IMG/VR virus record: IMGVR_UViG_3300047508_000050
Coordinates: 1 to 28,852 of that record
Source: a virus
Length of the DNA stretch: 28,852 nucleotides
Reading direction: 5' to 3' (one strand)
In this document: positions 21,634 through 28,076 of the stretch, piece by piece
Numbering within the stretch: position 1 is the first letter of the stretch
How the letters are laid out: the number at the start of each line of letters is the position of its first letter
Position numbers and translations under genes: made by a program
Notes under the pieces: generated by a model
What the model saw: only the letters and a program-made list of their open reading frames with translations
The model's database searches: none
What the model was told of the DNA's origin: nothing

Positions 21634-21955
21634 GGCGCGCTCCTCCCACACGACTGAGGACGTCAGCCGCCATCGAAGCGTCTCGGCTGCACAAGGCAAA
21701 ATTGACGCTGTCTCCGGACTTGTCGAACTCAGCGGCCAAACGCTCAAATCTGGCATAGGAGTGCTTCAGCGCCTTCACCAGAACGTCCACATCAGCCTTG
21801 AAGGCGAGGGTATTCCGCAGTTGCCCGGCGTGGCTTGCTAGCGCCGCCTGCCGTTGCTGCTCGGTCCATTCGATCAGCTCGTTGCAGCGGGCTTTGGATT
21901 CGGCCGACGCTTTGACCTCTGCCGCATAGGCCTTCCTGAAATCTACTTCGCTCAT
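21626..21955 (-). CDS. 109-residue helical coiled-coil protein, unknown
   Basis: The protein is entirely helical and charged (FRKAYAAEVKASAESKARCN; LIEWTEQQRQAALASHAGQL; VDVLVKALKHSYARFERLAA) and contains no membrane segment. Its ATG (21955) overlaps the stop of the ASCH gene (ATGA). The length and context are typical of leftward-operon accessory proteins. No named family is recognised. Confidence 0.6.
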   Translation of the reverse strand: MSEVDFRKAYAAEVKASAESKARCNELIEWTEQQRQAALASHAGQLRNTLAFKADVDVLVKALKHSYARFERLAAEFDKSGDSVNFALCSRDASMAADVLSRVGGARHD

Positions 21956-22344
21956 TTTGAGTCCCCCGCTGCGGACACATCAACGAGTAGCCGTTCGAAC
22001 TCGATACGGGTGATGGTCCGCTTCGGGAACGCTCCGGTGTGTCCCTTGCAAAAGAACTCGATAAATTCTGACGGCACCATTTCGGGGAAACCCTCGCGCT
22101 TGCATTCCACAAGCCCGTAATCCGGATTCCGCGTCATTTCATCGAGAATCTCTCGGCGCGCGCTCACCACTCGGATCATGTCTAGTGGCTTCATCTTCTC
22201 GCCCTTCTTAAGGCCCATGCACTTTTCAACCGCGCGGAGCACATCGCCGGCCCTGAGATTTTCCCAGCCCATGCGCCGCGTGACATCCTTGGAGCCATCC
22301 AAGAATTGCGGCGTCGTCATCGAAAATGAGATGTTACGAGGCAT
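21952..22344 (-). CDS. ASCH-domain-like protein
   Basis: The 130-residue protein begins MPRNISFSMTTPQFLDGSKD with VTRRMGWENLRAGDVLRAVE, an ASCH-like opening (small beta-barrel that often binds RNA or modified nucleotides), followed by MGLKKGEKMKPLDMIRVVSA, YGLVECKREGFPEMVPSEFI and ITRIEFERLLVD. These match a conserved type of phage ASCH protein with a 'KDVTRR-GW-LK-GD' signature. ATG 22344 has AGGAG 7 bases upstream. The longer 178-residue frame from 22488 is a read-back into the upstream gene. Binding partner and role are unknown. Confidence 0.72.
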   Translation of the reverse strand: MPRNISFSMTTPQFLDGSKDVTRRMGWENLRAGDVLRAVEKCMGLKKGEKMKPLDMIRVVSARREILDEMTRNPDYGLVECKREGFPEMVPSEFIEFFCKGHTGAFPKRTITRIEFERLLVDVSAAGDSK

Positions 22345-22531
22345 CGGCGTTCTCCTGCGGAATGCGAAAGTGCGTCGGCGTGTAATAGACGTACATTGCC
22401 CCGTCCGGCGTGAACCAAAGATTGCCCTGACGTTTGAGTGGGCCGTGGTTACGATCGCCCTTCTCATCCTGAAGTTTTGTTTCGACAACGACGCCCTCGG
22501 GCGCGTCGCATGATGGCTTCCAGTCAGTCAT
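22334..22531 (-). CDS. 65-residue conserved phage protein of the 'DAPEGVVVETK' type
   Basis: The product has WKPSCDAPEGVVVETKLQDE and GNLWFTPDGAMYVYYTPTHF, a beta-rich small protein pattern (related in look to DUF551-like phage proteins) that I recognise from rhizobial phages, without a known function. ATG 22531 directly follows the previous TAG and has GGGGGA 5 bases upstream. It is short, soluble and lacks Cys clusters. It overlaps the ASCH gene by 11 bases. Confidence 0.66.
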   Translation of the reverse strand: MTDWKPSCDAPEGVVVETKLQDEKGDRNHGPLKRQGNLWFTPDGAMYVYYTPTHFRIPQENADAS

Positions 22532-22609
22532 CTATTCCCCCTTTGCCTTCTCGCCTTTGCGGTAGCAACCGTCCGGCGCGATGTGCCAGCTGTATTGTTT
22601 GTGTGTCAC
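22532..22609 (-). CDS. 25-codon micro-gene in the leftward operon
   Basis: From GTG 22609 a 25-residue frame reads THKQYSWHIAPDGCYRKGEK after the initiator and ends at TAG 22532-22534. The GTG overlaps the upstream TGA (GTGA), AAGG lies 7 bases before it, and its end abuts the next start. This fits the coupling pattern of all neighbouring genes. The protein is basic and soluble. It may be a real micro-protein or just a coupling relay; no family is known. Confidence 0.45.
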   Translation of the reverse strand: MTHKQYSWHIAPDGCYRKGEKAKGE

Positions 22610-22809
22610 GAAACTGCCTTAGGGCATGAGATGTCATGCTCTTCAGATGGCCGAGCACCTGCGCCGCAGTCGCATTCGTCAACGTACCTTAAAACATCGT
22701 CAGGCTTCAAATCCAGCAAGCCGGAAATGCGCTTCAGTTCGGCATGAATGAGATACAGAATCAGAAGGATAGGGCCGCCAAAGGCAGAAATCAGGATACT
22801 AGATGCCAT
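22606..22809 (-). CDS. small membrane protein with second CxC-x9-H-x3-CP motif
   Basis: The 67-residue protein has an N-terminal membrane segment (SILISAFGGPILLILYLIHA, 4-23), a short helical linker and CDCGAGARPSEEHDISCPKA, identical in spacing (C-x-C-G-A-x7-H-D-I-S-C-P) to the protein at 21200. ATG 22809 has AAGGAG 10 bases upstream. Its stop overlaps the GTG of the following micro-gene. A membrane-anchored zinc knuckle is the simplest reading; function unknown. Confidence 0.65.
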   Translation of the reverse strand: MASSILISAFGGPILLILYLIHAELKRISGLLDLKPDDVLRYVDECDCGAGARPSEEHDISCPKAVS

Positions 22810-22843
22810 GGGTCCTGATCTCCTTGGCGTGTTCGGTTTCCAT
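22802..22843 (-). other. 13-codon mini-ORF joining two genes
   Basis: An ATG at 22843 overlaps the upstream TGA (TGATG), runs METEHAKEIRTHGI and stops with TAG 8 bases inside the next gene. Its codons include the AAGGAG used by the next gene. It probably serves to bring ribosomes to the 22809 start rather than make a stable protein. Confidence 0.35.
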
Positions 22844-23070
22844 CACTCGACCTGTGTTGATGGGAGCCACGCCCACGGGCCTAATCGGTACATCGCCGTC
22901 CAGTATGCCGGCCATGTAATAACGATGGTGGGTCCGATAACTAACGTGGCGCATGTTCTATTGCACCCCTGGTATGATGGCGCACCTTTGAGCCAAACAA
23001 ATTCCCAATGCGCCATGGTCAGAAAACCAAGAGCTAAGTAAATTGCGGCGATCTTGCTCGCGAATTTCAT
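22843..23070 (-). CDS. 75-residue membrane protein, unknown
   Basis: The protein has two hydrophobic segments, about residues 5-25 (SKIAAIYLALGFLTMAHWEF) and 41-62 (ATLVIGPTIVITWPAYWTAM), with two Cys in the loop between (YQGCNRTC) and a Trp-rich end (GPWAWLP). ATG 23070 has AGGAG 8 bases upstream and overlaps the preceding TGA. A hairpin with both termini on one side is likely. Unknown role; exclusion or envelope function is only a guess. Confidence 0.62.
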   Translation of the reverse strand: MKFASKIAAIYLALGFLTMAHWEFVWLKGAPSYQGCNRTCATLVIGPTIVITWPAYWTAMYRLGPWAWLPSTQVE

Positions 23071-23228
23071 TCCTGACGCTCCTGCGAAGACAGCGCGAGT
23101 GCGAGCGCGGTTAGCGATATCGCCGGGCCTTCATCGTAGAGACTGAGAAACCATTCCAGGCCCTCTTCGAGGACATCCGCACCGGCAGCCTCGAAATAAT
23201 CCACGATCAATCGCTCGATCTCTTTCAT
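23067..23228 (-). CDS. 53-residue acidic helical protein
   Basis: A frame from ATG 23228 to TGA 23067 reads MKEIERLIVDYFEAAGADVL, then EEGLEWFLSLYDEGPAISLT and ALALALSSQERQE. The start overlaps the upstream TGA (ATGA) and the stop overlaps the next ATG, and the coding frame fills what would otherwise be a 154-base gap. It is acidic and fully helical. No family is recognised; it is too short for default gene finders set to 60 codons. Confidence 0.62.
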   Translation of the reverse strand: MKEIERLIVDYFEAAGADVLEEGLEWFLSLYDEGPAISLTALALALSSQERQE

Positions 23229-23623
23229 TTTCCATCCGGATATCTGTGGGTGTTATCCCCGTCGCTGAAAATCTGTCGCATATCCGCGCGTGGCTTTGGG
23301 CTGTGCCGCTCTGGCCGCGTCAACGCGAGGTGTTCGGCCGATCCTCGCCAAGATGATCCGGTGACTATTCCCGTTGTTCCTGGCTTGTATTTTGACCAGT
23401 CAACCGGCTCTCGAATCTGCGTGCATTCGCAAAGCCAGTACGCCGGAACGCCGAGCGAGGTGCGATCAAACCATTCGCATTCGTCGATCCGATGCAGGCC
23501 AAGATGATCCTCGCCTTTGATGCGGACGATATCGCCTTCGCGGAAAGGTGGTTTGTCCACGATCTCATCGCGATCCTCCGGCGAGACAGGGCACTTGGGG
23601 CCATTTGCTGAGGTCCAGACCAT
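23225..23623 (-). CDS. 132-residue KOW/SH3-like phage protein, unknown
   Basis: The product contains FREGDIVRIKGEDHLGLHRI followed by DECEWFDRTSLGVPAYWLCE and PGTTGIVTGSSWRGSAEHLA, a small beta-barrel-like layout of the KOW/SH3 type (GDIVRIKG; G-IVTG). ATG 23623 overlaps the upstream TGA (TGATG); a GTG one codon earlier is also open. The C-terminal region is basic and flexible. It may bind nucleic acid or protein; this is an inference from fold-like pattern only. Confidence 0.62.
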   Translation of the reverse strand: MVWTSANGPKCPVSPEDRDEIVDKPPFREGDIVRIKGEDHLGLHRIDECEWFDRTSLGVPAYWLCECTQIREPVDWSKYKPGTTGIVTGSSWRGSAEHLALTRPERHSPKPRADMRQIFSDGDNTHRYPDGK

Positions 23624-23748
23624 CACCGGCCCCTATCGTCAGTTAGAATCACAAACGCACCGACGCAAAGCACCACGAAAATGCCGATCGCCCAGAAAAC
23701 GAACCACCGCGGCAAAAGCGTATTGCCGATCCAAATCAGGTCGCTCAT
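23623..23748 (-). CDS. 41-residue single-TM protein
   Basis: From ATG 23748 the peptide is MSDLIWIGNTLLPRWFVFWA followed by IGIFVVLCVGAFVILTDDRG R, essentially one long membrane helix (about 14-35). GGAGAG lies 6 bases upstream and the ATG overlaps the previous stop (ATGA); the stop overlaps the next start. The longer frame from 23826 is rejected since it runs into the upstream gene. Probable membrane micro-protein, function unknown. Confidence 0.6.
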   Translation of the reverse strand: MSDLIWIGNTLLPRWFVFWAIGIFVVLCVGAFVILTDDRGR

Positions 23749-24236
23749 GGCTGGCTCTCCGGGGAGAACAGCGGGCATGTCCGCGCATGCGGGATGTTTG
23801 GATTTACGATGGCGGCGCAGGTACATCGCGGATCTGTCGATTTTATCGTTAGCGCATCGAGGTTCGCCATCGTTTCGTCATGGCCGGGGAGGATTGCGCG
23901 TGCTGTCGATGTGAATGTGAGACCCCGCGCGATTAGATCGTCGGCAATCCTGTTGGCCTGCCGCTCGCAGGCTTCCATGGACAGGTTTACGGAAGCGAGG
24001 TCTTGGAGAAGCCTGACAAGTTCGCCCCGATCCAAAAGGGGAGGCAGCGATCCTTGGGCAACACTGCGTAGGTGAAGCGCTGCAGCTTCCAGCTTCCTAG
24101 CCCAAGCATGAGTCCGCTGGATCGTCCCCGAGTTATCTCCACAATGCAGGCTATTCGTGGCAATTCTGGCCTGATCTTCCAACCAGTCAGCAACCTTGGC
24201 ATGCTCTCTGTCAGGATAAGAGTGAGAGTCCGTCAT
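23745..24236 (-). CDS. 163-residue phage protein with third CxC-x9-H-x3-CP motif
   Basis: The protein is helical (REHAKVADWLEDQARIATNS; THAWARKLEAAALHLRSVAQ; RLLQDLASVNLSMEACERQA) and ends with CTCAAIVNPNIPHARTCPLF, again C-x-C-x9-H-x3-C-P, the same zinc-knuckle-like spacing as two small membrane proteins of the same operon, but here without a membrane segment. ATG 24236 has GAGG 5 bases upstream and overlaps the nuclease stop (ATGA). The longer 235-residue frame is rejected. Function unknown; DNA or protein binding by the motif is possible. Confidence 0.66.
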   Translation of the reverse strand: MTDSHSYPDREHAKVADWLEDQARIATNSLHCGDNSGTIQRTHAWARKLEAAALHLRSVAQGSLPPLLDRGELVRLLQDLASVNLSMEACERQANRIADDLIARGLTFTSTARAILPGHDETMANLDALTIKSTDPRCTCAAIVNPNIPHARTCPLFSPESQP

Positions 24237-24526
24237 CGTGACCTCAATGAAATTGCCAGCATGAATGGATCGAGCCCGTATTGTTTCCAGAACGCCATTT
24301 CGTTCATGGTGTGCTGTTCGCGATGATGCTTGTTGCAGAGCGGGAGCGCCCATTTGTCGCTCGACTTCTCTTGCATGCCCGTATGGTTTTTGCCGTGCGC
24401 TAGGGATGCGGTTCGGATATGCGCCGCTTCCGTGCTCGTGTCGTCTTTGCAAATGCAGCAGGGAAGGGACCGGATATAATCCAGGTGCCGTTCGTCGCGC
24501 TGTCGCGGCTCTCTCTGTCTAAGCAT
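24233..24526 (-). CDS. Ref-like HNH nuclease (recombination-associated)
   Basis: The 97-residue protein has HLDYIRSLPCCICKDDTSTE, AAHIRTASLAHGKNHTGMQE, then KWALPLCNKHHREQHTMNEM and FWKQYGLDPFMLA. This order (CxxC, AHI, LCxxHHxxQH) matches the phage HNH group related to P1 Ref and DUF968 proteins, which bind or cut DNA in recombination with annealing proteins. His36 and the H67-H68-x3-H72 region are likely metal/active-site ligands. ATG 24526 has GGAAGG 9 bases upstream and overlaps the preceding gene by 8 bases. Its place a few genes from RecT and exonuclease supports a recombination role. Confidence 0.78.
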   Translation of the reverse strand: MLRQREPRQRDERHLDYIRSLPCCICKDDTSTEAAHIRTASLAHGKNHTGMQEKSSDKWALPLCNKHHREQHTMNEMAFWKQYGLDPFMLAISLRSR

Positions 24527-25001
24527 GTTCTAGGGCCTTCCAAGCCTGGTAATGCTCGTCGATCTGATGCCAAAGCGTCATGCGCTTTGGATCTGTCTTA
24601 AGTTCCGTCTTGGACTCGATACGCAGGATCATCTTCAGACATGCATCGGCGTCGCCGGTTTCGTGCCATTCGTCGGGATGGTGCTCTTTCAGGTAAGCCG
24701 CAAAGGATGGCTCTCCGATGCGAATGCCCGCTTGCTGCGAAGGCGCAATGTCGCGCCAGTCTCGCTTTGCAGGCTTCGCCCGGTCAGGAGCGGGGGCGGA
24801 TTCCTGGTCGGGCTTGACCATCGCCTCGCGGACCTTGATTGCGGCAATGCCGAACCAGCGTTCGTTAGCGGGGTTGGGCATCCCGCCAAGAACTTCATAA
24901 GCCATGTCAAATTCAGCCAAAGGAATTTCGAAGATCAATTGCGCGACTTGGCGCGTCTTGACCAACTTCATATCTGAGAACGTGGCGCGGAAGGCTGTCA
25001 T
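24519..25001 (-). CDS. 160-residue protein between recombination nucleases, unknown
   Basis: The protein contains MKLVKTRQVAQLIFEIPLAE, FDMAYEVLGGMPNPANERWF and GIAAIKVREAM, then a charged, flexible linker and FAAYLKEHHPDEWHETGDAD with CLKMILRIESKTELKTDPKR at the C-terminal helical end. This type recurs in rhizobial phages beside annealing proteins and nucleases; I know no assigned function. The start ATG 25001 overlaps the previous stop (ATGA). The domain split suggests a beta-rich N-terminus and a helical C-terminal DNA- or protein-binding part. Confidence 0.65.
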   Translation of the reverse strand: MTAFRATFSDMKLVKTRQVAQLIFEIPLAEFDMAYEVLGGMPNPANERWFGIAAIKVREAMVKPDQESAPAPDRAKPAKRDWRDIAPSQQAGIRIGEPSFAAYLKEHHPDEWHETGDADACLKMILRIESKTELKTDPKRMTLWHQIDEHYQAWKALEHA

Positions 25002-25159
25002 GTCGTTTCAATCCGGTCGTATTTACGAACGGCGCTTTGGACTGCATCGGCGCAGAACTGCATTCCGTTCTTGCGAACCAGCCGCTTTGCGACTTCCCGC
25101 CAGTTTCGCCAGGTGTGGTAAAGGCGAAGTGCTTCCTTAACGTCGATCTGTTCGCGCAT
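24998..25159 (-). CDS. 53-residue small helical, possibly HTH, protein
   Basis: A frame from ATG 25159 to TGA 24998 reads MREQIDVKEALRLYHTWRNW, REVAKRLVRKNGMQFCADAV, QSAVRKYDRIETT. The pattern 'ALRLYHTWRNWREVAKRLVRKNG--F-ADAVQSAVRKYDR' looks like a small helix-turn-helix. The start overlaps the exonuclease TAA (TAATG) and the stop overlaps the next ATG, so both junctions fit. It may be a DNA-binding micro-protein; too short for a 60-codon cutoff. Confidence 0.65.
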   Translation of the reverse strand: MREQIDVKEALRLYHTWRNWREVAKRLVRKNGMQFCADAVQSAVRKYDRIETT

Positions 25160-25794
25160 TAGGCGGCTTCCTGCAAACCGTAGAGGCTATTCAGATCCGA
25201 TAGCTTGGCAGCCAGTTCCGAAAGGAAAGAGGCGATTTCAGTTTCCAGTGCGGCTATGCGCTTGTCATCCCGATGGACACGCTTGATAAACAGGCGCATG
25301 TTTTCCGGCATTCTCGGGTCATAGGAGACGAAATCACACCAAGCGCGGCCGGTGCAGGCCATCTGGAATTGCATCTGCGTTTCGTATTTGGCGGGCACGG
25401 CTTGGCCGATCAGCGTCTCTAGATGCGTGGCCGTGTTGGGGCATTTTATTTCCACGAGCCCGTCAGCATCGACCAGACCGTCAGGGGAACATCCGGCCTG
25501 ATCGATCTTCGGATGCGGTACAAATGCGACTTGTTCGACCGTTACGCCTTGATAGAAGCAATAAGCGTCGCGCGCCTCTGGCTCTGTTTCCGTGCCGTGC
25601 TGCATGGCTGCATTGGTGAACGTCTCTGCCGGGGTCCCTGTCAGGCGCTCCGCGATAAGCTGCGCCGCGTAGTTCGCTCGGCTGGCGCTGTAGCCGCTCT
25701 TGGTCTTGGCAACCACGTCAGCGACCTTTGAGGCCGTGACCTTGCCTAGCCGAAGGGCTTTCCATGCGTCGGAGCCTTGAACGATCTGTTCCAT
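25159..25794 (-). CDS. YqaJ-type phage exonuclease (lambda Exo family)
   Basis: The 211-residue protein has QGSDAWKALRLGKVTASKV at the start, MQHGTETEPEARDAYCFYQG (64-83), AGCSPDGLVDADGLVEIKCP (100-119) with Asp105 and Glu115-Ile-Lys117, the catalytic D-(E/Q)xK signature of the YqaJ/lambda exonuclease family, and the conserved VPAKYETQMQFQMACTGRAW. It degrades one strand of double-stranded DNA 5'-to-3' so the annealing protein can load. ATG 25794 overlaps the RecT stop (TGATG); a GTG just upstream is also open. Confidence 0.88.
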   Translation of the reverse strand: MEQIVQGSDAWKALRLGKVTASKVADVVAKTKSGYSASRANYAAQLIAERLTGTPAETFTNAAMQHGTETEPEARDAYCFYQGVTVEQVAFVPHPKIDQAGCSPDGLVDADGLVEIKCPNTATHLETLIGQAVPAKYETQMQFQMACTGRAWCDFVSYDPRMPENMRLFIKRVHRDDKRIAALETEIASFLSELAAKLSDLNSLYGLQEAA

Positions 25795-26615
25795 CACTGC
25801 GACCTTTTCTTTTCGAGAGCGGAAACCGCGCGGGCAAAATCTCGGGGCGGAAGATCAGCAACAGAACCGATTTTGAAGTAGCGGCAGAACGCGATTTTGT
25901 CGGCGTTGGTTTCGTCAAAGAGCGCGAGAAGCGTTTTGATCTGCTCCGCCGTGATTTTCTGATCTGGCGGGAACACCTCGCCGGTTATCGCGTCGTAGTC
26001 AGGAACGCGCTCGTAGGTTGGCGCCGGTCGCTCGTCCGCCGCCTGTCCCATTTCATCGCTGGTGTAGAGGCCGCTTAGTTCGTGCGGGAAGCCCTTGCGC
26101 AGCGCGAGACTTTCGGCGCACTTCGCGAGCATCACATCGGGCATGACTGACCACATGCGGGTCGGTGTGCCGTCCTTTTTGGTCTGGGCATACGACTTGA
26201 ACCGGGCAACGCCCCAGCACGGTTCCTTGAAATCGCTGCGAATGACACCAACCCGAGCCGCGACCGGCGGTGCGTCAGAAAGCCAAACGTCGCACCACTG
26301 GCCGTCCTGACCGCACCAGAACGGACCAACCTGACCGGCATACTTGCCCGTGCGCTCGGCAATCAGCCGAAAGCCGTCAATGCTGACCTGAATGGACATG
26401 ACCTCGCGGCCGGCTTGCGCGTCGTACCGCTTAACCGCGTAAATTTGACGGGTGAGTGGGTCCAGCCCGGTGCGTTCCGCCTGATGCAGAAACATCTTCA
26501 ATTCGTCGTCGGTGCCACCTTTGCAGATGGTCCGCTTGATAAGATCGACTTGGCTCCCGTCAAACTGCGGGCGGATCGTTGCGACTTCCTGCGAAGTACG
26601 AATTGCGATATTCAT
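25794..26615 (-). CDS. RecT/Bet single-strand annealing protein
   Basis: The 273-residue protein shows the Bet/RecT family order: [40 protein letters not shown], then [35 protein letters not shown], and [15 protein letters not shown] with [22 protein letters not shown] near the C-terminal half; the end is acidic/flexible. It anneals complementary single strands in phage recombination. ATG 26615 has GGAG 8 bases upstream and overlaps the preceding TGA (ATGA); an ATG at 26633 is rejected. It is directly followed by the exonuclease, forming a two-component recombination system. Confidence 0.9.
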   Translation of the reverse strand: MNIAIRTSQEVATIRPQFDGSQVDLIKRTICKGGTDDELKMFLHQAERTGLDPLTRQIYAVKRYDAQAGREVMSIQVSIDGFRLIAERTGKYAGQVGPFWCGQDGQWCDVWLSDAPPVAARVGVIRSDFKEPCWGVARFKSYAQTKKDGTPTRMWSVMPDVMLAKCAESLALRKGFPHELSGLYTSDEMGQAADERPAPTYERVPDYDAITGEVFPPDQKITAEQIKTLLALFDETNADKIAFCRYFKIGSVADLPPRDFARAVSALEKKRSQ

Positions 26616-26785
26616 GACTGACACTCCATGCACTGGCGGATGATCTCTAGGTCCCGCTCTAAGCTGTCATTGGCGGGAAGCCTGCGAAACTCGGGTTTAA
26701 TCCCAGCCGCACGTTGCAATTGCCAGAAGGACAAAAGCCGGTCTGCGTACTGCTGGGCTGTCTCGATCTGTTTGGCGGAAGCCAT
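26612..26785 (-). CDS. 57-residue helical protein upstream of RecT
   Basis: A frame from ATG 26785 to TGA 26612 reads [57 protein letters not shown]. It has a very good ribosome-binding site (GGGAGG, 7 bases) and its stop overlaps the RecT ATG (ATGA). It is helical with a C-terminal CxxC pair. It falls below a 60-codon cutoff but the start and coupling are strong. Function unknown. Confidence 0.66.
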   Translation of the reverse strand: MASAKQIETAQQYADRLLSFWQLQRAAGIKPEFRRLPANDSLERDLEIIRQCMECQS

Positions 26786-26788
26786 GAC

Positions 26789-26902
26789 CTAACCTCCCAA
26801 TATCGCCGCCCAAAGGCCAAGCGATCCGATAAACAAAACAATGACAACGAAGTCCCGAACGTCAGTGGCGTCGAGGCAGTGGCGGGTGAGGAAGGATTTC
26901 AT
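26789..26902 (-). CDS. 37-residue single-TM micro-protein
   Basis: The frame from ATG 26902 to TAG 26789 reads MKSFLTRHCLDATDVRDFVV, IVLFIGSLGLWAAILGG. The C-terminal half is one membrane helix (about 18-36). The ATG overlaps the upstream TGA (TGATG), and the GGGAGG ribosome-binding site for the next gene lies inside its last codons. A real but tiny membrane protein is likely; function unknown. Confidence 0.55.
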   Translation of the reverse strand: MKSFLTRHCLDATDVRDFVVIVLFIGSLGLWAAILGG

Positions 26903-27129
26903 CAGGCAACCTCCCGAGCGAGCACTTCGGCTTCATCGAACAGGGAATCCGTCACGTCCTCAACTAAGCCGTCTTCAACTCGATGGATGAAAACGACATG
27001 CTTGTATTCGCCGGATGCCAGCCTCGAAACGATGTCGCGGCGGGTAAGCTCCGGGTGAGCGATCCCTTCAAGGCCGAGATCGTCAAAATCCTGCATGACT
27101 AGGAAATAGCTGTGTCTGGTACGCTGCAT
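26902..27129 (-). CDS. 75-residue first gene of the leftward operon, unknown
   Basis: From ATG 27129 the product reads MQRTRHSYFLVMQDFDDLGL, then EGIAHPELTRRDIVSRLASG, EYKHVVFIHRVEDGLVEDVT and DSLFDEAEVLAREVA. It is a mixed alpha/beta, acidic protein. GGAG precedes the ATG by 8 bases; the longer 102-residue frame from 27210 would start at the promoter itself and is rejected. It is the first gene of the long leftward early transcript and could be an early regulator or host-takeover protein, but there is no family evidence. Confidence 0.65.
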   Translation of the reverse strand: MQRTRHSYFLVMQDFDDLGLEGIAHPELTRRDIVSRLASGEYKHVVFIHRVEDGLVEDVTDSLFDEAEVLAREVA

Positions 27130-27181
27130 CTTTCCGTCTCCATCATCCCCGGCGGGTGCCGGCTGGTTCGTCGATGGATGG

Positions 27182-27210
27182 AATCTACTCCAAGAAATTT
27201 GTAAACGCAA
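27182..27210 (-). promoter_or_regulatory. candidate promoter of the leftward early operon
   Basis: On the minus strand TTGCGT (27205-27210) and TAGATT (27182-27187) are separated by 17 bases, with a predicted start near 27175 and a 46-base leader to the first gene at 27129. The leader holds a CCGGC-GGGT-GCCGG hairpin (27149-27162). The surrounding 27130-27355 gap is AT-rich and carries several related TTTGTAA/TTTGTT-type stretches that could be repressor sites. The -35 is weak, so activation or an alternative promoter is possible. Confidence 0.45.
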
Positions 27211-27330
27211 CCCCTAAGCTAAAAATAATTTGTAATGCATTGGGGCGAAATTTTGTTGCAATCGCAGCGCTGGAATGCCATCGTCTAAATTGTGCTGGCG
27301 GGGGTTCCCAACTGGAACGACCGGCACGAT

Positions 27331-27346
27331 CACTCAAAAAGCAGGG
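27331..27346 (+). repeat. 16-bp direct repeat, copy 1
   Basis: CACTCAAAAAGCAGGG occurs here just before the ribosome-binding site of the gene at 27356 and again, identically, at 28775-28790. Exact repeats of this length are not expected by chance in 29 kb and may mark a module border or a shared translation-initiation region. Confidence 0.75.
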
Positions 27347-27355
27347 GAATTGGTC

Positions 27356-27679
27356 ATGACAGTCGATGACGGCTGGCACCGCAGACAGGCGGTTGCCATT
27401 GCATCTACGCTACCTGACGACATTGATGACGCCAGAAAGATCCTCCAGCTCAGCATGAAATTGCTGGACGGGTTCCTGTCGGAGGGTTCTAAGCCGGGTT
27501 CCGTGGGGGCAGTCGAGGCGGATCAGCCACCACAGCCTCAGTCGGGCATGTTGAGAACTACCAAATTGTGGCTGTGCGCGGCTCTAGTGTTGGCGATCGT
27601 CGTTCCGTCGCCAATTTTCCAGGGGAACAGCATTTTTGCCAGTGCTGCGAAGGCGGACGGACTAACCTCCGCTCGGTAA
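27356..27679 (+). CDS. 107-residue protein with C-terminal TM, opposite the repressor
   Basis: The product begins MTVDDGWHRRQAVAIASTLP followed by DDIDDARKILQLSMKLLDGF, a helical N-terminal part of a type recurring in rhizobial phages, then a Pro/Gln-rich linker and a membrane segment (LWLCAALVLAIVVPSPIF, about 71-88). ATG 27356 has AGGGGA 8 bases upstream. The stop lies 2 bases from the convergent repressor stop. It is probably transcribed from a promoter in the 27130-27355 gap, divergent from the leftward operon. Function unknown; a lysogen-expressed or membrane-exclusion role is only a guess. Confidence 0.62.
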   Translation: MTVDDGWHRRQAVAIASTLPDDIDDARKILQLSMKLLDGFLSEGSKPGSVGAVEADQPPQPQSGMLRTTKLWLCAALVLAIVVPSPIFQGNSIFASAAKADGLTSAR

Positions 27680-27681
27680 AT

Positions 27682-28032
27682 CTAATCGGGGCGCTGGTGT
27701 TCTTTCTTCAGCGCCTCTTTCCGCAAGCGCGTAAGCATTTCCATGGGAACCGCGCGTTCCTCGCCGTGATACAGCCAATCCAGCGTAATACCTGGCGCCG
27801 CCAATCTGATTTTATTCGCGACATCTATGGAGAGCGGGAAACCGTTCTCCATGTTGCCCAATCGCTGCGGCGATACCTTTAGCCTTTTGGCAAAGTTGGT
27901 CGATTTTTCGTCGAACAGGGCACACCTTAGCACCCTCAAACGTACTGAATGTGGTGCCCATTTGCCACCCTTTTCCCTTATCGCCATGCGGCGGGAATCT
28001 GTCACTGAACCCTCGTCAGGCAAATCCGTCAT
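27682..28032 (-). CDS. XRE-family phage repressor (CI-like, single domain)
   Basis: The protein of up to 116 residues has an XRE helix-turn-helix at about residues 30-78 (RLRVLRCALFDEKSTNFAKR; LKVSPQRLGNMENGFPLSID; VANKIRLAAPGITLDWLYHG). There is no C-terminal LexA-like peptidase domain, so it is a short repressor unlike lambda CI. The start could be ATG 28032, which overlaps a palindrome, or GTG at 28005 with GAGGG just upstream. It faces the Cro-like gene across a 44-base gap, the usual immunity switch. It is the likely regulator of lysogeny. Confidence 0.78.
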   Translation of the reverse strand: MTDLPDEGSVTDSRRMAIREKGGKWAPHSVRLRVLRCALFDEKSTNFAKRLKVSPQRLGNMENGFPLSIDVANKIRLAAPGITLDWLYHGEERAVPMEMLTRLRKEALKKEHQRPD

Positions 28033-28076
28033 TGTTTGACGATTGACTTTCCAAAAAAATTGTATAAAAAGACGGT
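28027..28076. promoter_or_regulatory. immunity control region: palindrome and face-to-face -10 elements
   Basis: CGTCA (28027-28031) and TGACG (28037-28041) form a 5-bp inverted repeat around TTGTT, overlapping the repressor ATG. A further TGACG half-site lies at 28085-28089 in the Cro-like gene. The central stretch ATTGTATAAAA holds a plus-strand -10 (TATAAA, 28063-28068, with TTGACT at 28043-28048 only 14 bases away) and a minus-strand -10 (TACAAT, 28059-28064). This looks like overlapping divergent promoters for repressor and Cro, with an operator; exact spacing is imperfect. Confidence 0.55.

Noticed and set aside
27568-27882. 104-residue plus-strand frame across the repressor 3' end
   Set aside because: It overlaps the supported gene at 27356 and the repressor, and has no start signal.
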